5,547 nt of DNA from Nitrospirota bacterium (GCA_023248505.1 JAHFEM010000161.1:1-5547), one strand, 5' to 3'; counted from the stretch's first letter, positions 1-5,345 are shown. Numbers and translations are program-made. Notes: generated by a model from the letters alone, not told the origin.

Positions 1-247
1 CGGCGGCCTGTTTGAGCGGAATGGTCTTCGGTCGGCGGGTGAGTCCCAGTTTCTCCATCCCGCAGAGGATGGCGCCGGAAGAGACCAAGAAGATCTCATG
101 CCCCTCTGTACGAAGGCGGGCCACCTCCTCGGCGATCTCGGCCGTCCGGTCCTCGCGAAGACCTTTATCGTGCGAGGCGATGATGCTGCTGCCGATCTTG
201 ATGACGATTCGTTTATTTTTGTGTAGGAGCCGTCGCGGTGAAGACAT
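1..247 (-). CDS. proB: Glutamate 5-kinase, N-terminal part (runs off the left edge)
   Basis: This gene encodes glutamate 5-kinase, the ATP-dependent cytoplasmic enzyme that phosphorylates L-glutamate in the first step of proline synthesis. Reading the minus strand from the ATG at 245-247 gives about 82 residues. They include RIVIKIGSSII near residues 13-23, the amino-acid-kinase phosphate-binding start, then EIFLVSSGAI and a GMEKLGLTRRPKTIPLKQAA stretch, which are typical of ProB. A GGAG Shine-Dalgarno sequence lies about 6 nt upstream of the ATG. The start gives a roughly 11-residue basic lead (MSSPRRLLHKNK) before the first beta strand, a little longer than usual. The gene starts 71 bp after the obg stop on the same strand and is probably the distal gene of that operon. 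The C-terminal kinase region and any PUA domain lie outside the window. Confidence 0.93.
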   Translation of the reverse strand, partial: MSSPRRLLHKNKRIVIKIGSSIIASHDKGLREDRTAEIAEEVARLRTEGHEIFLVSSGAILCGMEKLGLTRRPKTIPLKQAA

Positions 248-318
248 CCCATCTCCGATATGTATGTGGGGGAGAGGCGAATATAGCGCTACTGGATCTT
301 CCGCGCCGATACTCCTCG

Positions 319-1455
<1,137 letters not shown>

Positions 1456-1713
1456 TTATGCGGAGGGATAGATGCTGACCCGTTTTTTATCTCTTCCTAC
1501 CCGCTCAAATTTGACAACGCCAGAAATCTTGGCGAAGAGTGTATCATCACTTCCAATTCCAACGTTCAAACCGGGATGGATGCGGGTTCCCCTCTGTCGG
1601 ACCAAGATATTTCCAGCCAAAACTTGCTCGCCGCCGAACCGCTTGACTCCCAAACGCTGGGATTGGCTATCGCGACCGTTTCGGGAGGAGCCAACTCCTT
1701 TTTTATGTGCCAT
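1456..1713 (-). CDS. rpmA: 50S ribosomal protein L27
   Basis: L27 is a protein of the large ribosomal subunit whose N-terminal tail reaches the peptidyl-transferase centre. The 85-residue product starts [16 protein letters not shown], the classic L27 N-terminus, with no cleavable extension of the Firmicutes type. It continues with [17 protein letters not shown] and [10 protein letters not shown], both typical of the family, and the length is normal. An AGGAG ribosome site lies 8 nt before the ATG. The start is 22 bp after the rplU stop, so L21 and L27 are co-transcribed, and obg follows. No terminator is visible in the 75 bp before obg. Confidence 0.98.
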   Translation of the reverse strand: MAHKKGVGSSRNGRDSQSQRLGVKRFGGEQVLAGNILVRQRGTRIHPGLNVGIGSDDTLFAKISGVVKFERVGRDKKRVSIYPSA

Positions 1714-1735
1714 TGTTCAAACTCCTGATCAAAAA

Positions 1736-2047
1736 TTATTTTACAATTTCGAGAATTTTCAGACGGGTGAACGACTGCCGGTGGCCCTGCGTTCTTCGAT
1801 AGTTCTTCCGTCTCTTTTTCTTGAAGACGACTACCTTACGATCCCGGCCCTGTTGGAGAATCTCACCGACCACCTTCGCGTTCTTGATCTGTTCGGGGTC
1901 GAGCGTGATTCCTTGATCGTCTTGTAGGAGCAAAAGGGATCGAATCTCGACTTTGTCGCCGACCTGACCGGCGTGTTTCTCTACTTGGACAATATCACCG
2001 GCGGCAACCCGATACTGTTTTCCACCTGTTTCCATCACTGCACGCAT
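1736..2047 (-). CDS. rplU: 50S ribosomal protein L21
   Basis: L21 binds 23S rRNA in the large subunit. With the start at 2045-2047 the product is 103 residues beginning MRAVMETGGKQYRVAAGD, which matches the family's usual opening, and it ends in the usual basic region (KKKRRKNYRRTQGHRQ) before TRLKILEI. A longer reading from TTG at 2086 adds 13 residues but overlaps the promoter -10 hexamer and has no ribosome site. The ATG at 2053 abuts the Shine-Dalgarno sequence. The chosen ATG has GGGAG 6 nt upstream (2054-2058). It is the first gene of the rplU-rpmA-obg-proB operon. Confidence 0.97.
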   Translation of the reverse strand: MRAVMETGGKQYRVAAGDIVQVEKHAGQVGDKVEIRSLLLLQDDQGITLDPEQIKNAKVVGEILQQGRDRKVVVFKKKRRKNYRRTQGHRQSFTRLKILEIVK

Positions 2048-2053
2048 TTCCAT

Positions 2054-2058
2054 CTCCC
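2054..2058 (-). promoter_or_regulatory. Ribosome binding site that sets the rplU start
   Basis: GGGAG sits 6 nt before the ATG at 2045-2047. It rejects the in-frame ATG at 2051-2053 (no spacing) and the TTG at 2084-2086. Confidence 0.8.
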
Positions 2059-2085
2059 ATTTTCCTAATCTTTTTAGAAAAGCCA

Positions 2086-2114
2086 ATTAAACACAATTTT
2101 GCCCTTATTGTCAA
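2086..2114 (-). promoter_or_regulatory. Sigma70-type promoter of the rplU-rpmA-obg-proB operon
   Basis: On the minus strand a perfect -35 TTGACA (2109-2114) is followed by a 17-bp spacer and a -10 TTTAAT (2086-2091), five of six matches. The predicted transcript start near 2079 leaves a leader of about 32 nt before the rplU ATG. The strength fits a ribosomal-protein operon. Confidence 0.85.
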
Positions 2115-2182
2115 GAAATTTCCGGCATCTCTGCCCGTTAGGAAATACGGTAGACGTTTCTTCTCTGAAGAGGTCAGAGCCC

Positions 2183-2266
2183 AAAAAATCAATGATTGAG
2201 TTCGGAGTGTACGGAGCGGAACCGTGACGAGGGTGGCGACGATTGATTTGTCGCCTGATTCCGAAC
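2183..2266 (-). other. Structured intergenic segment (possible three-way junction / transcript 3' end)
   Basis: Between the small HTH gene and the rplU promoter, inverted repeats nest. An outer 7-bp stem pairs GTTCGGA (2200-2206) with TCCGAAC (2260-2266). It encloses ACGG/CCGT (2211-2214 with 2222-2225) and GGCGACGA/TTGTCGCC (2235-2242 with 2248-2255, one G-U-type pair). On the minus strand the structure is followed by a weak TCAA/TTGA hairpin and six T (2183-2188), so it may end the HTH-gene transcript. It is not a canonical intrinsic terminator because the T run does not directly follow the strong stem. It was found by eye; no folding energy was computed. Confidence 0.35.
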
Positions 2267-2296
2267 GACTGAGAGGGGCTTAATGATGAAGCCGAG

Positions 2297-2722
2297 CTAT
2301 TTGTCTACCTCGATATGAATGAGGCGATTCTGGACTGCATATCGGATGAGTTGTGCAAGATTCTGAAGGGCAAGCTTATTCATGATGTTTACTCGGTGTG
2401 TCTCGACCGTCTTGACGCTAATTCCCAGGGCCTTGGCGACATCCTTATTTCTCAAACCGTCCGCTATAAGACAAACGATTTCAGCCTCACGCTTTGTAAG
2501 GGGCCTTTTGTGGGCCGCTCTTTCCTCTCGCCGCTTCATGCGCATTTTGGATTTCTCGACAACTCCCATCGTCCTTTCATTCTCTTTGCCGGTAGGGTAG
2601 GGCATCAAATAAGAGGTTCCTGTGAGCTTGCTGCCTTTCTCTAGATTTTGGCCCTGTGCGAGTTTGGCAAGGTTTTTCTGACCCTCTTCGATCGCATCCT
2701 TCATATTATCTGCCGGTATCAT
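2297..2722 (-). CDS. Small stand-alone LuxR/NarL-type HTH transcriptional regulator
   Basis: The 141-residue protein has a C-terminal GerE/LuxR four-helix DNA-binding domain at about 74-136 (PLTKREAEIVCLIADG, then GISVKTVETHRVNIMNKL with the recognition helix). The pattern is closer to NarL/FixJ response regulators than to AHL receptors. The first 73 residues hold no receiver domain (no phospho-acceptor Asp context) and no autoinducer-binding domain. They are polar, with a basic linker (about 57-73, KSKMRMKRREERAAHKR) before the HTH. The ATG at 2720-2722 has a GAGAGGG-like ribosome site about 6-7 nt upstream. The gene is divergent from luxI and shares its 324-bp upstream region. A plausible role, inferred only from position, is modulation of the quorum-sensing genes or of itself. 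It could equally be an unrelated orphan regulator. Confidence 0.85.
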   Translation of the reverse strand: MIPADNMKDAIEEGQKNLAKLAQGQNLEKGSKLTGTSYLMPYPTGKENERTMGVVEKSKMRMKRREERAAHKRPLTKREAEIVCLIADGLRNKDVAKALGISVKTVETHRVNIMNKLALQNLAQLIRYAVQNRLIHIEVDK

Positions 2723-2764
2723 CGTTTGCCCTCTCGGTGTGTTGGTTCGTTCTCTGAGCCACTT

Positions 2765-2780
2765 CCTTATAATAATAAGG
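2765..2780. repeat. AT-rich inverted repeat CCTTAT-AATA-ATAAGG
   Basis: Two perfect 6-bp arms are separated by 4 bp. The element lies about 43 bp upstream of the small HTH gene's ATG, over its probable core promoter. This fits an operator, possibly autoregulatory, but no protein can be assigned from the sequence. Confidence 0.5.
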
Positions 2781-2861
2781 CAGTTCAGCGCCAGTCATAA
2801 CCTTGTCTATAGTACTTAAAGATACTAAAGAGAGCGGTGCTTACCCTGCTCCCTCTCATTT

Positions 2862-2883
2862 CCATGTCTTGTCCATGTCTTGT
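2862..2883. repeat. Perfect 11-bp tandem direct repeat (CCATGTCTTGT x2)
   Basis: Two identical 11-bp units sit head to tail, about 62 bp upstream of the lux box. A repeat period near one helical turn would place two protein-binding sites on the same DNA face, but it could also be a chance slippage duplication. Confidence 0.75.
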
Positions 2884-2944
2884 GCCGATCCGTTTTCTCC
2901 TTGGTGTATTTCAGATGCATTCTATCGGGCTCACCTAAAAAGTC

Positions 2945-2964
2945 ACCTGTCAGTTCTGACAGGT
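2945..2964 (+). promoter_or_regulatory. lux box (LuxR-AHL operator) upstream of luxI
   Basis: ACCTGTCAG-TT-CTGACAGGT has two perfect 9-bp arms around a 2-bp centre. It has the 20-bp length and the ACCTGN...NCAGGT ends of known lux and las boxes. It lies 82 bp before the luxI ATG. Its right edge is only 11 bp from the likely -10, so it overlaps the place where the -35 would be. Confidence 0.92.
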
Positions 2965-2975
2965 CGGCATACACA

Positions 2976-2981
2976 TATAAG
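2976..2981 (+). promoter_or_regulatory. Probable -10 of the luxI promoter
   Basis: TATAAG matches five of six positions of TATAAT. At 16-18 bp upstream no -35 match is good (for example TTCTGA), and that position is inside the lux box, as expected for an activator-dependent or repressor-blocked promoter. The predicted start is near 2988, giving a leader of about 60 nt. Confidence 0.55.
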
Positions 2982-3036
2982 GATCTTCGGGTAGTCTTAG
3001 CTTGTATTTCTGTAATTTCACCCTTTTAAAAAAGAT

Positions 3037-3041
3037 GGAGG
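3037..3041 (+). promoter_or_regulatory. luxI: luxI ribosome binding site
   Basis: GGAGG lies 5 nt before the ATG at 3047-3049. It favours that start over the in-frame ATG at 3035, which overlaps the site, and over TTG at 3002. Confidence 0.8.
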
Positions 3042-3046
3042 AGATA

Positions 3047-3778
3047 ATGCGCTATCAGATGATTCAGTTTCATGAAGATGGATGTTGGATCAGGTCCATT
3101 GAATCAGAGGAAGAGTATCTGCAAGCCTATCGGCTGCGATATCAGGTCTTTTGCGAAACGTTAGGCTGGGTTCCGCCCAATTCGACTGGACTGGAGATCG
3201 ACCGCTATGATTCTCGTGCAACGCTGCTCGGGTTGTTCTCAGAAGAGAATACCCTTTTGGGATTGATCCGTCTCCTCCCGCCGAACCAGCCATTCATGCT
3301 GGAGACCGACTTTTCCGATTTGGTCGCTCCCGGATATCAAATACGAAAGGAGGCCGACACAATCGAGATCTCCAGGCTCACGGTTACTCCTTCTTCCAAA
3401 AAACAGGGGTTGTCCTCCCGTTATTTGAGTATCCTCCTTAAAGGGCTCTACCAGTGGGCGCTGGTCAATGAAATCCGGTACTCCTATCTTGAGGTTGAGA
3501 AGCGCTTTTGGCGGGTTCTTCAATTTCTAGGGTTTCTCTCAACCCCGGTCGGCCCGGTAAAAAGCCTGCCTCCGGCCGGCGCAAACTCCGTGGCCGCTAT
3601 TCTTGACTGGGAAGAGTTCCGATCTCATAACCAGATCCATCAACCTGGGTTTCTGGACTGGATGACTACGGTCCAATCAGCCCCTGTTGTATTGCCAGAG
3701 CAATGGCGTGTCCGCGGGTTGAGGCCTGAAGTTTTGAAAGGATATTCTGGACGTGAAAATTCACTGTCCGTTCGCTGA
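3047..3778 (+). CDS. luxI: LuxI-family acyl-homoserine-lactone synthase
   Basis: LuxI enzymes join an acyl chain from acyl-ACP (or acyl-CoA) to S-adenosylmethionine and release an N-acyl-homoserine lactone signal. The 243-residue product carries the family's conserved set in correct spacing: R31, F35 and W41 (RYQVFCETLGW); E50, D52 and D55 (LEIDRYD); R75 (LIRLLP); F83 (PFML); and E107 with R110 (IEISRL). The acyl-chain half follows (GLSSRYLSILLKGLYQWAL, then RFWRVLQFLGF). Known synthases are mostly about 200-220 residues; here some 20-40 residues follow the usual end near AAILDWEEF (184-191). That tail, from about residue 207, is antisense to the end of luxR. The ATG at 3047 was chosen for its GGAGG site. 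A lux box upstream predicts control by LuxR. The acyl chain length cannot be read from the sequence. Confidence 0.95.
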   Translation: MRYQMIQFHEDGCWIRSIESEEEYLQAYRLRYQVFCETLGWVPPNSTGLEIDRYDSRATLLGLFSEENTLLGLIRLLPPNQPFMLETDFSDLVAPGYQIRKEADTIEISRLTVTPSSKKQGLSSRYLSILLKGLYQWALVNEIRYSYLEVEKRFWRVLQFLGFLSTPVGPVKSLPPAGANSVAAILDWEEFRSHNQIHQPGFLDWMTTVQSAPVVLPEQWRVRGLRPEVLKGYSGRENSLSVR

Positions 3779-4436
3779 TGCGGAGAATCTGGGAGATTTC
3801 CCAGCTCGTCTTCCCTTCCTTCATCCAGTCCAGGACCTCTCGTTCGCGGTGGGAGATCGTCGTGTTGTGGACGGAGTTGGGGATGGAGGAAGGGGAGAGG
3901 GTCCGCATGAGTGCGATATGGAGGTGCGGAATGAGGTATTCGAGCAACATAGCGTGCCGGGCATGGTCCGACATTGATCGGCCCGCGAAGGAGAAGACGC
4001 TCCCGGCCCCCTGGCGATGAGAGGCGATGCCAAGCGTGATCCCCTCTGATAAACCAAACGCCTCGGCGTTCCCTATAAATCTCTGCTCGCGTGGGGATAC
4101 GGCTTTCCGGTAGGTTTCCGACCAAATCTGGGTTGAGAATCGGCCAAAATGCGATCGAAGGACAGGATCGATTTCCGCATAGCCCTCCTTCATGTAAAGA
4201 TCGATCCAGTCGAGGGGGTAGCTGACGTTGACCATATTAAGGAAATCTTGAAAGCGGGTGTATTCGTCTATCTTCGCAAGGACAACGATAATATGAGAAC
4301 AGGGAATCAGTGCTTCGATGCGGGAAAGGAGGGTTTTAAATTCTTCCTCGTTGCTGACGTTCAGCGAGGCATGGATCAGCTCTAATGCGGTCACCAGTTC
4401 ATGTTGAGTCAGGTCGGAAGGGACTCGTGTAAGCAC
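3666..4436 (-). CDS. luxR: LuxR-family AHL-responsive transcriptional regulator
   Basis: This is the receptor partner of the LuxI protein: a cytoplasmic regulator that binds AHL and then DNA. From GTG at 4434-4436 it is 256 residues, a normal length. The autoinducer-binding domain shows the six classic positions (TraR numbering in brackets): W77 (W57), Y81 (Y61), D90-P91 (D70-P71), W105 (W85) and G132 (G113). The GerE HTH covers about 193-254, with E198 (E178), L202 (L182) and G208 (G188), and recognition helix RTVNFHVQNILSKL. The start has AGGGGG 6 nt upstream. An in-frame TTG at 4559 is rejected because it is the -35 of the promoter and its extra 41 residues match nothing in the family. The gene converges on luxI with a 113-bp overlap, an arrangement known from enterobacterial esaI/esaR-type pairs. 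Either activation or repression of luxI is possible. Confidence 0.94.
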   Translation of the reverse strand: MLTRVPSDLTQHELVTALELIHASLNVSNEEEFKTLLSRIEALIPCSHIIVVLAKIDEYTRFQDFLNMVNVSYPLDWIDLYMKEGYAEIDPVLRSHFGRFSTQIWSETYRKAVSPREQRFIGNAEAFGLSEGITLGIASHRQGAGSVFSFAGRSMSDHARHAMLLEYLIPHLHIALMRTLSPSSIPNSVHNTTISHREREVLDWMKEGKTSWEISQILRISERTVNFHVQNILSKLQASTRGHAIALAIQQGLIGP

Positions 4437-4442
4437 TATCCG

Positions 4443-4448
4443 CCCCCT
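4443..4448 (-). promoter_or_regulatory. luxR: luxR ribosome binding site supporting the GTG start
   Basis: AGGGGG is followed by 6 nt and then GTG at 4434-4436. No comparable site precedes the in-frame TTG codons further upstream. Confidence 0.6.
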
Positions 4449-4530
4449 GCAGTTTTTTGAACACAAGCTGGAGTGCGACGGGTGGGTGGCGCTTTGTGAC
4501 AGGATGAAGCGAAACGCCCCGCCAGCAGGC

Positions 4531-4559
4531 AATATACAGAAACAAGTCGGATCAGTCAA
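4531..4559 (-). promoter_or_regulatory. Sigma70-type promoter of luxR
   Basis: On the minus strand, -35 TTGACT (4554-4559) has five of six matches. A 17-bp spacer and -10 TATATT (4531-4536), also five of six, follow. The predicted start near 4524 gives a leader of about 88 nt before the GTG. No lux box is visible here, so luxR is probably expressed independently of its signal. Confidence 0.75.
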
Positions 4560-4797
4560 GCGAATTCATTAAAAGTGAAAATATAAAAGGATCATCGTAG
4601 GTAAGATCGGTTTTGATTTTCGCGTCAAGAAACAGAAACGCTCCTCTTTTAAGTCCGATCACCCTTGTCCGAAAGCAGACAATTGCGTCGCGGAAAACGT
4701 CCTCCGATCCATTTGGATCGATTGTGGATGGAATCACAGAATATGCAGGAATCATCGGCTTTTTCGGTGTTTTAATGTCACGTAGGAAAAATGGCAT
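4552..4797 (-). CDS. Hypothetical 81-residue protein (uncertain)
   Basis: An ATG-started frame encodes 81 residues of unrecognised type (opening MPFFLRDIKTPKKPM, ending PFIFSLLMNSLD), with a mix of charged and hydrophobic stretches but no signal peptide, membrane segment or known motif. In favour: an ATG start and a protein-like composition. Against: no Shine-Dalgarno sequence before the ATG; the start codon coincides with the -24 element of the opposite-strand sigma54 promoter; the frame contains two inverted repeats that look regulatory; and its stop lies inside the luxR -35. If real, it would lie just upstream of luxR on the same strand. The stretch may instead be purely regulatory. Confidence 0.33.
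   Translation of the reverse strand: MPFFLRDIKTPKKPMIPAYSVIPSTIDPNGSEDVFRDAIVCFRTRVIGLKRGAFLFLDAKIKTDLTYDDPFIFSLLMNSLD
4705..4720. promoter_or_regulatory. Inverted repeat CGATCCA-TT-TGGATCG, candidate enhancer/operator
   Basis: Two perfect 7-bp arms flank a 2-bp centre. The centre is about 105 bp upstream of the start predicted for the sigma54-type promoter, a typical distance for a bacterial enhancer-binding-protein site. It does not match the classical NtrC site well, so the binding protein is unknown. Confidence 0.45.
4723..4738. promoter_or_regulatory. CRP/FNR-superfamily-like site TGTGG-ATGGAA-TCACA
   Basis: The sequence matches the CRP consensus TGTGA-N6-TCACA at nine of ten positions. 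It lies about 87 bp upstream of the predicted start of the CBS operon. Short matches arise by chance, so this is a weak call. Confidence 0.3.
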
Positions 4798-4807
4798 TCG
4801 ATTTGCT
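4792..4807 (+). promoter_or_regulatory. Sigma54 (RpoN)-type -24/-12 promoter of the CBS-NrtA operon
   Basis: TGGCAT-TCGAT-TTGCT matches the RpoN consensus (TGGCAC-N5-TTGCW) closely, with GG (4793-4794) and GC (4805-4806) separated by exactly 10 bp. The predicted start is near 4818. Sigma54 promoters need an enhancer-binding activator and often serve nitrogen-assimilation genes, which suits the nitrate-type transporter downstream. Confidence 0.7.
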
Positions 4808-4849
4808 ACTTAAATAGCTCAGATACAGCGTTGTATTCTGAAGGCAGCG

Positions 4850-4901
4850 AAGGCGCTCTCTTCCATGATGGTGGAATCTTCATGGACGAAGCGCCTTTTT
4901 T
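4850..4901 (+). terminator. Intrinsic terminator inside the CBS operon leader
   Basis: AAGGCGCT (4850-4857) pairs perfectly with AGCGCCTT (4890-4897). A run of six T (4896-4901) overlaps and follows the right arm. The 32-nt loop can form inner stems (TTCCA/TGGAA at 4861-4865 and 4872-4876, or CCATGA/TCATGG). It lies between the sigma54-type promoter and the CBS start codon, so it would act as an attenuator rather than as the end of an upstream gene, because no plus-strand gene ends nearby. Confidence 0.75.
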
Positions 4902-4910
4902 ATTGACCTT

Positions 4911-4915
4911 GGAGG
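4911..4915 (+). promoter_or_regulatory. Ribosome binding site of the CBS-domain gene
   Basis: GGAGG lies 7 nt before the ATG at 4923-4925 and about 10 nt after the terminator T run. Confidence 0.85.
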
Positions 4916-4922
4916 AAGAAAG

Positions 4923-5345
4923 ATGAAATCACACTATGCCACCGTGGCGGAAATCAAGAAGACAAATACCTTATCGGCCCGGGAGGAGACATCGGCCTAT
5001 CAGATTGCCCTGGCTCTGTTGGAGTCTGGATTGCACGGGATGCCCATTGTCAATTCTGAAGGCAAAGTGGTCGGCAAGGTGAGCGAGATCGATCTGCTGA
5101 AGGCCCTCATGGAGGGGAGAGAGCTGGAGAAGACACAGGCAGGCGAGGTGATGAGGAGCTGTCCTGTTGTGATCGACGAGAAGACCTCGCTCGAAGAGGT
5201 GGCCCATTACATGATACAGCTTCATCTCTTCCGGATCCCTGTGGTCGATGAAAATAATCACCTCGTCGGATCGGTGACCCGGCACGATCTTCTGCGGGGA
5301 TGGATCGGGGGGCTGGGGTTGACGCATGAAGGGTTTTGGTCCTAA
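4923..5345 (+). CDS. Tandem CBS-domain protein (Bateman module)
   Basis: The 140-residue protein is almost entirely one CBS pair: CBS1 about 5-63 (ending GMPIVNSEGKVVGKVSEIDL) and CBS2 about 77-128 (ending RIPVVDENNHLVGSVTRHDL). The two halves repeat the beta-beta-alpha pattern with the G/S-x-V-T/S-x-x-D-L signature. Such modules bind adenine nucleotides (AMP, ATP) or S-adenosylmethionine and usually regulate a partner. There is no enzyme, channel or DNA-binding domain attached, no signal peptide and no membrane segment, so it is a cytoplasmic stand-alone sensor. The NrtA-like gene starts 17 bp after its stop, so the pair is an operon, and the protein may gate or report on that transporter or its pathway (inference from position only). 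Control is likely through the sigma54-type promoter and leader terminator upstream. Confidence 0.93.
   Translation: MKSHYATVAEIKKTNTLSAREETSAYQIALALLESGLHGMPIVNSEGKVVGKVSEIDLLKALMEGRELEKTQAGEVMRSCPVVIDEKTSLEEVAHYMIQLHLFRIPVVDENNHLVGSVTRHDLLRGWIGGLGLTHEGFWS

Larger units (their letters stand above)
2723..3046. promoter_or_regulatory. Divergent control region between the small HTH gene and luxI
   Basis: This 324-bp stretch contains no convincing gene. It holds, left to right, an AT-rich palindrome (2765-2780), an 11-bp tandem repeat (2862-2883), the lux box (2945-2964), a likely -10 for luxI (2976-2981) and the luxI ribosome site (3037-3041). A 63-codon reading frame at 2803-2994 starts with TTG, lacks a ribosome site, overlaps the lux box and is dismissed. 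No clear sigma70 promoter for the small HTH gene was found; TATTAT or TATAAG within the palindrome (minus strand) are the best -10 candidates, without a good -35. Confidence 0.7.
4818..4922 (+). promoter_or_regulatory. Structured leader of the CBS operon, candidate ANTAR-type attenuator
   Basis: The predicted 105-nt leader starts with hairpin CAG-ATAC/GTAT-(T)-CTG at 4820-4840, whose six-base loop is AGCGTT (A at position 1, G at position 4). A second AGCGAA follows at 4846-4851, flanked by GGC (4843-4845) and GGCGCT (4852-4857), which pair only imperfectly. Alternatively AGCG (4846-4849) pairs with CGCT (4854-4857). Either fold uses bases of the terminator's left arm (4850-4857), so it would compete with termination. 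ANTAR regulators such as NasR bind paired hexaloops with conserved A1 and G4 in leaders of nitrate-assimilation operons. The resemblance is suggestive, not proven; no ANTAR gene is in the window. Confidence 0.45.

Noticed and set aside
2048..2086. 13-residue N-terminal extension of L21 from TTG at 2086
   Set aside because: It would start in the -10 hexamer, and L21 proteins begin at the downstream M-x-A-V-x-E-T-G-G-K pattern.
2803..2831. Plus-strand promoter TTGTCT-17-TAAAGA far upstream of luxI
   Set aside because: Only about half of the hexamer positions match and it is over 200 bp from the luxI start; not distinguishable from chance.
2803..2994. 63-codon plus-strand frame in the luxI upstream region
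   Set aside because: TTG start, no ribosome site, no recognisable protein pattern, and it spans the lux box and the -10.
3002..3046. Upstream starts for luxI (TTG at 3002, ATG at 3035)
   Set aside because: Neither has a proper Shine-Dalgarno sequence; ATG at 3047 has GGAGG at 5-nt spacing.
3655..3683. Short inverted repeat TGGAC/GTCCA near the luxI/luxR overlap as a shared terminator
   Set aside because: Only 5-bp arms with a 12-base loop and no T run on either strand.
4437..4559. 41-residue N-terminal extension of LuxR from an in-frame TTG
   Set aside because: The TTG is part of the TTGACT -35, it has no ribosome site, and the extension has no family counterpart.
4613..4813. 66-codon plus-strand frame opposite the hypothetical protein
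   Set aside because: TTG start without a ribosome site; it runs through the sigma54-type promoter and inverted repeats.
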